A stretch of DNA of 5,183 bases from assembly GCA_023387775.1 (NCBI GenBank), contig JAEWHN010000024.1, positions 1 to 5,183 of the forward strand, given 5' to 3'. Made by a program: the position numbers and the translations under genes. This document shows positions 1-5,183 of this stretch, piece after piece. The notes under the pieces were generated by a model. That model ran no database searches. It saw only the letters and a program-made list of their open reading frames with translations, and was not told where the DNA came from. Numbering within the stretch: position 1 is the stretch's first letter; the number at the start of each line of letters is the position of its first letter. The stretch comes from Pseudomonadota bacterium (GTDB lineage: Bacteria > Pseudomonadota > Alphaproteobacteria > Rhizobiales > Rhizobiaceae).

Positions 1-60
1 CCTCTCCCCTTTTGAGGGGGAGAGGTGCCGAGCGAAGCGAGGCGGAGTGGGGGTAGGCCG
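1..60. repeat. Intergenic palindromic repeat, Rhizobiales type, probably cut at the left edge
   Basis: Bases 1-9 (CCTCTCCCC) and 17-25 (GGGGAGAGG) are perfect 9-bp inverted arms around a 7-base loop. They are followed by a purine-rich segment with GAGCGAAGCGAGGCGGAG and GTGGGGGT. From memory, hairpins of this CTCCCC/GGGGAG type followed by a GAGCGAAGCGAGGC tail are dispersed many times between genes in Rhizobiales genomes. The sequence carries no open frame that looks coding. Its right boundary is uncertain and its left part may lie outside the window. It sits downstream of ubiA, the usual kind of place for such elements. Whether it acts as a transcription terminator, an RNA-stability element or only as a dispersed repeat cannot be told from here. 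Confidence 0.6.
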
Positions 61-75
61 TGCCATACGCGATTG

Positions 76-93
76 CCCTGCCTCTAGGCGGGG
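76..93. other. Small GC-rich hairpin just downstream of ubiA
   Basis: CCCTGCC (76-82) and GGCGGGG (87-93) can pair over 7 positions around a TCTA loop, with one T:G wobble when read on the plus strand. It starts about 21 bases past the ubiA stop codon. Read in the direction of ubiA transcription the wobble becomes an A:C mismatch, and no T-run follows, so it is not a classical intrinsic terminator. It may be a second part of the repeat at 1-60 or a weak 3'-end structure for the ubiA message. Confidence 0.35.
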
Positions 94-114
94 GAGCGAA
101 TGGTAGCCAGGTTG

Positions 115-1098
115 CTAAATCAGCGGCTTCAGCGAAATCCACAGCCCGCCGCCGATCAGGCCGAGGAAGATCAGCCAGCCGACCATCGTGTTCGACTTGA
201 ACAGCTTGAGGCACTGGTCGGGGTCGTCGATGTCGAGCACGCGGATCTGGCGCGCCATGTGCGCGCCGGCGGCCAGCAGGCCGGCCAGAGCCGGCATCGG
301 CACTTCCGCCGCTGCAAAGGCCAGCGCAAAGCAGATCAGCGCGCCGCCGTAGAGCCCGGCCAGCCAAAGCTTGGTGTTTTCGCCGAACAGGCGCGCGGTG
401 GAGCGCACGCCCACCAGCGCGTCGTCTTCCTTGTCCTGATGGGCGTAGATGGTGTCGTAGCCGATCACCCACATGATCGAGCCGATGTAGAGCAGAACCG
501 CCGGGCCATCGAGATCGGAGAACTCGGCGGCCCAGCCCATCAGCGCGCCCCAGGAAAAGGCGAGACCGAGAACGAATTGCGGCCAGTCGGTGATTCTCTT
601 CATAAACGGGTAGATCGCCACGACGCCGAGCGAGCAAAAGCCGAGCAGGATCGCGAAGCCGTTGAACTGCAGCAGCACCAGAAGACCGACCAGCGCCTGC
701 AGGAAAAGGAAGCGCCAGGCTTTGCCGCGGCTGACCTGGCCGGACGGAAGCGGCCGCGAGCGGGTGCGCTCGACCTCGGCGTCGATCTTCTCGTCGACGA
801 GATCGTTGTAGGTGCAGCCGGCGCCGCGCATGGCAATTGCCCCGACCAGGAACAGCACCAGATACCAGGGATTGGGAAGCAGGGTCAGCAGCGGGTCTTC
901 CGGCCGCCCATAAGCAACCGCCGCCATCGCCGTGGACCACCAGCACGGCCACAGAAGAAGAATCCAGCCGATGGGCCGGTCCCAGCGCGCAAGCTGCGCG
1001 TAAGGCCATGCCCCGCGCGGCAGAACCCGGTAGACCCAATGACCGCTCGGCGCATCGGCAACGCGGCCCTGCGCCCCTCTCGACTGAATATTTTCCAT
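115..1098 (-). CDS. ubiA: 4-hydroxybenzoate polyprenyltransferase UbiA
   Basis: The product (327 residues) is an integral inner-membrane prenyltransferase. By family knowledge it attaches a polyprenyl chain from the diphosphate to 4-hydroxybenzoate, the first committed membrane step of ubiquinone synthesis. Both Asp-rich motifs that bind magnesium and diphosphate are intact: NDLVDEKID at residues 98-106, and YDTIYAHQDKEDD at 214-226 followed by STARLFG. The RPIGWILLLWP block at 41-51 and eight or nine hydrophobic segments fit UbiA, and the length is close to the family's usual size. The ATG at 1098 is chosen because the UbiA-like region begins about residue 35. The frame stays open far upstream, but there it runs antisense to purD and is not coding. 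The ribosome binding site is weak (GAAG only about 4 bases before ATG), and a GTG three codons upstream (1107) is an alternative start. The gene diverges from purD. The UbiA assignment is strong; the exact prenyl chain length cannot be read from the sequence. Confidence 0.95.
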   Translation of the reverse strand: MENIQSRGAQGRVADAPSGHWVYRVLPRGAWPYAQLARWDRPIGWILLLWPCWWSTAMAAVAYGRPEDPLLTLLPNPWYLVLFLVGAIAMRGAGCTYNDLVDEKIDAEVERTRSRPLPSGQVSRGKAWRFLFLQALVGLLVLLQFNGFAILLGFCSLGVVAIYPFMKRITDWPQFVLGLAFSWGALMGWAAEFSDLDGPAVLLYIGSIMWVIGYDTIYAHQDKEDDALVGVRSTARLFGENTKLWLAGLYGGALICFALAFAAAEVPMPALAGLLAAGAHMARQIRVLDIDDPDQCLKLFKSNTMVGWLIFLGLIGGGLWISLKPLI

Positions 1099-1141
1099 GC
1101 GCTTCACGTGGCAGGCGCGGGAGCGGGCGTCAAGAAGATGA

Positions 1142-1156
1142 TTTATCCTCGATAAA
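1142..1156. promoter_or_regulatory. Short inverted repeat in the ubiA-purD divergent promoter region
   Basis: TTTATC (1142-1147) and GATAAA (1151-1156) are perfect 6-bp inverted arms with a 3-base spacer. They form an AT-rich island in otherwise GC-rich DNA, roughly midway between the divergent starts at 1098 and 1237. A tandem GTTGACG/GTTGACC direct repeat follows at 1161-1174 and contains -35-like hexamers toward purD, but no good -10 at normal spacing was found. A regulator site or promoter element for either gene is possible; the assignment is inference only. Confidence 0.3.
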
Positions 1157-1236
1157 GGACGTTGACGGTTGACCACGCCGCCCGCGCGCCATACCGGAAG
1201 CCGCAACGGACGAACACAGGCACGGAGAACGACGGC

Positions 1237-2511
1237 ATGAATGTCCTTCTGATTGGTTCGGGCGGCCGCGAGCACGCGCTGGCCTGGAAGATCGCGGCCT
1301 CTCCCATGCTGACGAAGCTGTATGCAGCGCCGGGCAATCCTGGCATCGCCAATGAGGCCGAGATCGTGGCGCTGGACGTGGGCGACCATGCGGCCGTGGC
1401 CGCCTTCTGCAAGGACAAGGCGATCGACCTCGTGGTGGTCGGACCGGAGGCGCCGCTGGTGGCGGGCCTCGGCGATGATCTGAGGGCCGCCGGCATCCGC
1501 GTGTTCGGCCCTTCGGCCAAGGCGGCGCAGCTCGAGGGTTCCAAAGGCTTCACCAAGGACCTCTGCCGCAAATACAACATCCCCACCGCGGCCTATGAGC
1601 GCTTCGGCAACGCCGCCGACGCCAAGGCCTACGTTGAGAAAATGGGCGCGCCGATCGTGGTCAAGGCCGACGGGCTCGCCGCCGGTAAGGGCGTGACCGT
1701 GGCAATGACCAAGGACGAGGCTTTTGAGGCTATCGACGCCTGCTTCGACGGCGGTTTTGGCAGCGCCGGGGCAGAAGTGGTGGTCGAGGAATTCCTGACC
1801 GGCGAGGAGGCGAGCTTCTTCTGCCTGTGCGACGGCAAGACGGCGCTGCCCTTCGGCACCGCGCAGGACCACAAGCGCGTCGGCGAGGGCGACACCGGCC
1901 TCAACACCGGCGGCATGGGCGCCTATTCGCCGGCGCCCGTGATGACGCCGGAGCTGATCGACCGCACCATGCGCGAGATCATCGAGCCGACCATGCGCGG
2001 CATGGCCGAGATGGGCATGCCGTTTTCCGGCGTGCTGTTTGCCGGCCTGATGATCAACGACAAGGGCCCGCAGCTCATCGAATACAATGTCCGCTTCGGC
2101 GACCCCGAATGCCAGGTGCTGATGGCGCGGCTGAAGGACGACCTGCTGGTGCTCTTGAGCGCGGTGGCCGACGGGCAGCTCTCGCACATGTCGGCGCGCT
2201 GGTACGACGAGGCGGCGCTGACAGTGGTGATGGCGGCCAGGGGCTATCCGGGCACGCCGATGAAGGGGACGATCATTCGTGGCCTCGACAAGGCGCCCGA
2301 AGGCGTGGAAATCTTCCATGCCGGTACGGCCGAGGAGGATGGCGAGATCGTCGCCGCAGGTGGCCGCGTGCTGAGCGTCACGGCAACGGGCGGGACCGTG
2401 ACCGAGGCGCAGCGCAAGGCCTATGAGGCGGTGGACGTCATAGACTGGCCGGAAGGTTTCTGCCGGCGCGACATCGGCTGGCGCGCCGTCGAGCGGGAGC
2501 AGGCGAAATGA
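1237..2511 (+). CDS. purD: Phosphoribosylamine--glycine ligase (GAR synthetase) PurD
   Basis: The product (424 residues, normal for the family) is a cytoplasmic ATP-grasp enzyme. It joins 5-phosphoribosylamine and glycine using ATP to give glycinamide ribonucleotide, the second step of de novo purine synthesis. Visible landmarks in order are the N-terminal NVLLIGSGGREHALAWKI (2-19), VVVGPEAPLVAGL (67-79), the ATP-grasp entry FGPSAKAAQLEGSKGFTKD (90-108), the ATP-binding VVKADGLAAGKGV (141-153), GTAQDHKRVGEGDTGLNTGG (207-226) and the GAR synthetase signature RFGDPECQ (286-293). The C-terminal domain ends with RRDIGWRA (410-417). The ATG at 1237 has a GGAG ribosome binding site at 1224-1227, and the conserved N-terminus starts there; the longer open frame from 1162 lacks family similarity. 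Its stop overlaps the start of the arsC-like gene (ATGA), so the two are probably one transcript. All key motifs are intact. Confidence 0.97.
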   Translation: MNVLLIGSGGREHALAWKIAASPMLTKLYAAPGNPGIANEAEIVALDVGDHAAVAAFCKDKAIDLVVVGPEAPLVAGLGDDLRAAGIRVFGPSAKAAQLEGSKGFTKDLCRKYNIPTAAYERFGNAADAKAYVEKMGAPIVVKADGLAAGKGVTVAMTKDEAFEAIDACFDGGFGSAGAEVVVEEFLTGEEASFFCLCDGKTALPFGTAQDHKRVGEGDTGLNTGGMGAYSPAPVMTPELIDRTMREIIEPTMRGMAEMGMPFSGVLFAGLMINDKGPQLIEYNVRFGDPECQVLMARLKDDLLVLLSAVADGQLSHMSARWYDEAALTVVMAARGYPGTPMKGTIIRGLDKAPEGVEIFHAGTAEEDGEIVAAGGRVLSVTATGGTVTEAQRKAYEAVDVIDWPEGFCRRDIGWRAVEREQAK

Positions 2512-2912
2512 CCGTCACGATCTATCACAATCCGAAATGCGGCACCTCGCGCAACACGCTGGCGATGATCCGCGCTTCCGGCGAGGAACCGGAGATCATC
2601 GAATATCTGAAGACCCCGCCTTCGCGGGAGCGGCTGGTGGAACTGCTCGGCTTGATGCGGATGAAGCCGCGCGACCTGCTGCGCCGCAAGGGCACGCCCT
2701 ATGAGGAGTTCGGCCTCGACGATCCGAAATGGAGCGACGACGAGCTGATCGACTTCATGCTCGCGCATCCGATCCTGATCGAGCGGCCCATTGTCGTTAC
2801 GGAAAAGGGTGCGGTGCTGGCGCGGCCTTCGGAAAAGGTGCTGGACGTGCTGCCCAATCCGGACATAGGCACCTTCACCAAGGAAGACGGCGAGGTGGTG
2901 CGCAGGGGCTGA
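2508..2912 (+). CDS. arsC: ArsC family (glutaredoxin-dependent) arsenate reductase
   Basis: The product (134 residues) is a small cytoplasmic thioredoxin-fold protein of the ArsC/YfgD/Spx superfamily. It closely resembles plasmid R773 ArsC, which reduces arsenate to arsenite using glutathione and glutaredoxin. The active-site segment HNPKCGTSRNTL (7-18) holds Cys11. Residues matching R773 Arg60, Arg94 and Arg107 are present as Arg59 (in RDLLRR), Arg93 (in ILIERPIVV) and Arg106 (in LARPSEKVL), so a working reductase is likely rather than an Spx-type regulator. The ATG lies inside the purD stop (4-base overlap) with GGGAG at 2495-2499, about 8 bases ahead, which points to translational coupling with purD. 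No arsR, arsB or acr3 gene is in the window, so dedicated arsenic control is not evident; expression probably follows purD. The real substrate in this chromosomal setting is not proven. Confidence 0.9.
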   Translation: MTVTIYHNPKCGTSRNTLAMIRASGEEPEIIEYLKTPPSRERLVELLGLMRMKPRDLLRRKGTPYEEFGLDDPKWSDDELIDFMLAHPILIERPIVVTEKGAVLARPSEKVLDVLPNPDIGTFTKEDGEVVRRG

Positions 2913-2914
2913 TG

Positions 2915-2926
2915 CCGCGAGCGCGG
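2915..2926. terminator. Possible bidirectional hairpin in the convergent arsC/lysozyme gap
   Basis: CCGCG (2915-2919) and CGCGG (2922-2926) are perfect inverted arms with only two bases between them, or a 4-bp stem with a 4-base loop. It fills the 15-base gap between the stop codons of arsC (plus) and the GH25 gene (minus), where a shared terminator would be expected. There is no T-run on either side, so termination activity is doubtful and the pairing may simply reflect high GC content. Confidence 0.22.
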
Positions 2927-2927
2927 T

Positions 2928-4133
2928 CTATGGCCGGTCCACCTTCGAAGGGGTGGCTCCCGTCATCGTCGGGTCGATACCGGCCGGAAGTTGCTGCAGG
3001 CCGAATGCCCAGGCAACCACGGTCTGCCTCAACGAGGCGAAATAGGTGCCGATGCGGCGGAAAAGGCTTTCCTCCGGGATCGTGATCAGCTCGGCCGTGA
3101 CCCGTTCAACTGCCGCTACGGGCACGGGCTGTTCTTCCGCCTGTTCAGGCTCAGGCTGGCCTTGAGCGTGGAGCGCGTTTTCCAGCGCCGCGAGCGGAGC
3201 CGCCAGCTCGACGGAGGCATAGGCAAGCGTGACTTCGCCGGCGAGCGCGCTCTCGCGGCTGATCGGAACCGGCACGCTGGCGATCATTTCCACCGGCACG
3301 TCGACAAGGGCGCCGAATGGCCAGGCCTCGCGCAACTCGTCGGTGCTCATCGAGGCGACGTTTACATCGATGTCGATCGGCGTTCCGGGCACGCGATAGG
3401 GGCAGCGTTTCGAGTTGCAATTGGCTTGTGCGGCGAATTGCCAGAGCGTGTAGGTCTGCCAGTTGCCTTTCGGGAAATGGATGCCGATTTCCGGCTTGTA
3501 GCGCGCGTACCAGAGCGGCAGTCGCGACAGCAACGGATATTTGTCGCGATTGTCGGCGATATGCCGGGCTGTGCTGCCATTTGTGTAGAGCACAGGGAAG
3601 CGGCCGACGCGGCGCTGGACATGGCGCGCGAATTCCTCGGCATCTTCCAGCGACATCCACTTCTGCGGGTCGTTGTCCTCAATGTCGATGGCCAGCAGGT
3701 CGTCCGGGCCGGGCTCGGCGAAATCGATGAAATTGTTGGCCTGGTCGATCGGGTTTCCGGGCCGGGCGAGGTGATAGGCGCCCCACTTCAGCCCGAGCGC
3801 GCGGGCCACGGAGCGGCGGGTCTGGTAGAGTTCGCGCGCGACCGCGTGGCGCTTCCACAGCGCCTTGCACAACCTCACCTCGGTTTCGTTGCCGGTGCAG
3901 GAATAAGGCGGCGACAGCCCATCAGACGCCTTGCCGATGAAGCCGACGACGCGCTTGTCGGTGACGAGTTCTTCCCAGTCGATGGCGTTGTATTCATAAG
4001 CATCGACCACCAGCGCGCGATCGGGATTCTTCCACGGTTCGGAAAAGTCCGAGGCGGCCGCCGGCGCGAACGGGAACGCGACGAGCGCCGCCGAAAGCAT
4101 GCCGCGGAGATGGCGTAGTGTGGTCGAGTTCAA
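2928..4133 (-). CDS. Secreted glycoside hydrolase family 25 (lysozyme-like) protein
   Basis: With the chosen TTG start the protein has 401 residues. Residues 1-27 look like a signal peptide: basic RHLR, then a hydrophobic run ending AAA before SDF. About 40-265 resembles the GH25 (Chalaropsis-type muramidase) barrel. The landmarks are VVDAYEYNAIDW (42-53), FIGKASDG (65-72), GAYHLARP (118-125), the catalytic-type pair Asp150/Glu152 in LLAIDIEDND, YTNGST (183-188), LWYARY (207-212), LWQFA (230-234) and IDIDVNV (253-259). Such enzymes cut the MurNAc-GlcNAc bond of peptidoglycan, here presumably in the periplasm. Two cysteine pairs (79/89, 239/244) could form disulfides. The tail (about 271-401) is Ala/Pro/Glu-rich and matches no domain I know. 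The start is uncertain: TTG 4133 has GGGA 9 bases ahead, TTG 4160 gives 9 more residues, and ATG 4100 loses the basic n-region and has no clear ribosome site. No holin or phage gene is adjacent, so a housekeeping cell-wall role is likelier than phage lysis. Confidence 0.85.
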   Translation of the reverse strand: MNSTTLRHLRGMLSAALVAFPFAPAAASDFSEPWKNPDRALVVDAYEYNAIDWEELVTDKRVVGFIGKASDGLSPPYSCTGNETEVRLCKALWKRHAVARELYQTRRSVARALGLKWGAYHLARPGNPIDQANNFIDFAEPGPDDLLAIDIEDNDPQKWMSLEDAEEFARHVQRRVGRFPVLYTNGSTARHIADNRDKYPLLSRLPLWYARYKPEIGIHFPKGNWQTYTLWQFAAQANCNSKRCPYRVPGTPIDIDVNVASMSTDELREAWPFGALVDVPVEMIASVPVPISRESALAGEVTLAYASVELAAPLAALENALHAQGQPEPEQAEEQPVPVAAVERVTAELITIPEESLFRRIGTYFASLRQTVVAWAFGLQQLPAGIDPTMTGATPSKVDRP

Positions 4134-4326
4134 AGTAGGAATTCCCGGGTGAAGCGCCAATCCTGCGCGCTCAAGGTCAACGAATACTGCAATCCAGGCC
4201 TATTAACGATGCGCCCCCAAGCGGCATTCCATGCAACGGCGGCTTTCTGGTCTGGCGAGCATTTCCAAATGTCCCTTGGGAGCTAAGTTACGGGAGCCCG
4301 CTGGGCGGTGCAACTCTCCCATCAAA

Positions 4327-4344
4327 TTTGACGTTTACGTCAAA
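4327..4344. promoter_or_regulatory. Perfect 8+2+8 palindrome, candidate MerR-family operator for the acyl-CoA dehydrogenase
   Basis: TTTGACGT-TT-ACGTCAAA is a perfect inverted repeat lying 70 bases before the acyl-CoA dehydrogenase start, in the divergent region shared with the GH25 gene. Its size, symmetry and ACGT cores resemble, as I remember them, the operators of LiuR-type MerR regulators that control branched-chain amino acid and acyl-CoA breakdown in proteobacteria. That fits the downstream gene. Each arm also contains a TTGACG hexamer that could serve as a -35 element. The identity of the regulator is inference. Confidence 0.55.
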
Positions 4345-4371
4345 AGTAGTAGCGCCGCGGTCGCGTTTCCG

Positions 4372-4377
4372 CATAAT
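4372..4377 (+). promoter_or_regulatory. Possible -10 element for the acyl-CoA dehydrogenase gene
   Basis: CATAAT matches the TATAAT consensus at five of six positions and lies 37 bases before the start codon, inside an AT-richer pocket. No convincing -35 hexamer was found at 16-19 bases upstream, so the promoter would be weak or dependent on an activator. The palindrome at 4327-4344 ends 27 bases upstream, a distance from which a bound protein could act on it. Confidence 0.25.
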
Positions 4378-4414
4378 CTGCGGGCTGACATATCTGATCA
4401 GAAGGATCGGCCAA

Positions 4415-5183
4415 ATGTACCGCGCCCCCGTAGAAGAAATCTCATTCACGCTGAAGAATGTGGCTGGACTGAGGGCGGCGATCGAGGCAGGCGCGCTGGG
4501 CGAGCTGAGCGAGGATCTGGCCGATGCAATCTTGCAGGAGGCCGGGCGCTTCGCATCCGAGGAGGTCGCGCCGCTGCGCGAGATCGGCGACCGGCACGGT
4601 GCGATGCTGAAGGATGCGGCCGTCACTACGCCGCCCGGCTGGAAGGAGCTTTACAAGCGCTGGACCGAGGGCGGCTGGAACGCGCTGCAGGCGCCGGAGG
4701 AGTTCGGCGGGCAGGGCCTGCCGGCGATGCTGGGCGTGGCCGCTCAGGAGATGTGGAACTCCGCCTCCATGGCCTTCGGCATCGGGCCGACGCTGACCAT
4801 GGGTGCGGTGGATGCGCTGGACAAGCACGCCTCCGATGACCTCAAGCGCACCTATATGGAAAAGCTCGTCTCTGGCGAGTGGATGGGCACGATGAACCTG
4901 ACCGAGCCGCAGGCCGGCTCGGATCTTGGTGCCTTGCGCACGCGCGCGGAAAGGGCCGGCGACGGCACCTACCGCATCTTCGGCCAGAAGATTTTCATCA
5001 CCTATGGCGATCACGATTTTACTGACAACATCGTGCATCTGGTGCTGGCGCGCCTGCCCGACGCGCCGGCCGGCACGCGCGGCATCTCGCTGTTCCTGGT
5101 GCCGAAATTTTTGGTCAACGAGGACGGGTCGCTTGGCGCGCGCAACGACGTGTTCTGCTCCGGGCTGGAACACAAGCTTGGCA
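4415..5183 (+). CDS. Acyl-CoA dehydrogenase, 5' part (cut by window end)
   Basis: Reading from ATG 4415 gives 256 residues with no stop before the window ends. The ribosome binding site AAGGA is at 4402-4406. By family knowledge the product is a cytoplasmic FAD enzyme that introduces the alpha-beta double bond into an acyl-CoA and passes electrons to electron-transfer flavoprotein. The N-terminal segment MYRAPVEEISFTLKNV (1-16) precedes the usual helical domain and is typical of the larger, roughly 590-residue FadE/DmdC-like subgroup. APEEFGGQGLP (93-103) and LTEPQAGSDLGA (162-173), the family signature that contacts FAD and substrate, are clear. FGQKIFITYGDHD (189-201) and GTRGISLFLVPK (220-231) follow. 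The catalytic base would lie in the missing C-terminal half. The exact substrate (fatty acyl, branched-chain or methylthiopropionyl-CoA) cannot be decided from this part. Regulation through the palindrome at 4327-4344 is plausible. Confidence 0.93.
   Translation, partial: MYRAPVEEISFTLKNVAGLRAAIEAGALGELSEDLADAILQEAGRFASEEVAPLREIGDRHGAMLKDAAVTTPPGWKELYKRWTEGGWNALQAPEEFGGQGLPAMLGVAAQEMWNSASMAFGIGPTLTMGAVDALDKHASDDLKRTYMEKLVSGEWMGTMNLTEPQAGSDLGALRTRAERAGDGTYRIFGQKIFITYGDHDFTDNIVHLVLARLPDAPAGTRGISLFLVPKFLVNEDGSLGARNDVFCSGLEHKLG

Noticed and set aside
100..1155. Long plus-strand open frame opposite ubiA
   Set aside because: The translation is low-complexity Arg/Gln/Ala-rich with no motifs, while the opposite strand encodes a complete UbiA.
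1099..2319. Upstream extension of the ubiA frame, open for about 400 codons antisense to purD
   Set aside because: Its sequence is His/Arg/Gly/Ala-rich with no recognisable domain, it mirrors the codon bias of purD on the other strand, and UbiA homology starts only after the ATG at 1098.
2991..4118. Long plus-strand open frame opposite the GH25 gene
   Set aside because: It is an antisense shadow: Arg-rich without motifs, whereas the minus strand shows a signal peptide and GH25 landmarks.
2928..4133. GH25 gene as part of a prophage lysis cassette
   Set aside because: Neighbours on both sides are metabolic genes, and no holin, spanin, integrase or structural phage gene is in the window; the base composition also looks like its surroundings.
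4292..4320. GGGAG...CTCCC with an inner GCCC-GCT-GGGC stem as a possible riboswitch or leader RNA
   Set aside because: The stems are only 4-5 bp, they share a base, and no known riboswitch core is recognisable; expected by chance in GC-rich DNA.
4394..4401. CTGATCAG palindrome just before the acyl-CoA dehydrogenase ribosome site
   Set aside because: Only 8 bp long with no repeat partner; such palindromes are common by chance.
4231..4839. Plus-strand open frame covering the intergenic region and the start of the acyl-CoA dehydrogenase in another frame
   Set aside because: It crosses the palindrome and promoter region and has no motifs, and its downstream part is an out-of-frame reading of the dehydrogenase.
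4442..5173. Minus-strand open frame opposite the acyl-CoA dehydrogenase
   Set aside because: The plus strand encodes clear acyl-CoA dehydrogenase motifs with a good ribosome site; the antisense product is His/Arg-rich and featureless.

Overview
The window looks like ordinary chromosome from an alphaproteobacterium of the order Rhizobiales, probably near Mesorhizobium and other Phyllobacteriaceae. The grounds are GC-rich DNA with strongly biased codons, the style of the UbiA, PurD and acyl-CoA dehydrogenase proteins, and a palindromic intergenic repeat at the left edge of a kind common in that order. This placement is inference from memory, not a database result.

Layout from left to right: a hairpin-forming intergenic repeat (1-94); ubiA on the minus strand (115-1098), a membrane prenyltransferase of ubiquinone synthesis; a 138-base divergent intergenic region with a short inverted repeat; purD on the plus strand (1237-2511), the second enzyme of purine synthesis; an arsC-family reductase (2508-2912) overlapping purD by 4 bases; a convergent, apparently secreted GH25 lysozyme-like protein on the minus strand (2928 to about 4133, with an uncertain non-ATG start); a divergent intergenic region of about 280 bases with a perfect 8+2+8 palindrome; and the 5' part of an acyl-CoA dehydrogenase gene (from 4415), cut by the window end.

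The genes do not form one pathway. Only purD and arsC are clearly co-transcribed. ubiA and purD diverge from a shared control region, and the lysozyme-like gene and the acyl-CoA dehydrogenase gene diverge from another. No mobile element, phage gene cluster, CRISPR array, tRNA or rRNA was seen. I found no convincing new multi-gene system. The points most worth following are the palindrome upstream of the acyl-CoA dehydrogenase, the isolated secreted GH25 protein with its unexplained C-terminal tail, and an ArsC with all expected catalytic residues but no arsenic genes nearby.
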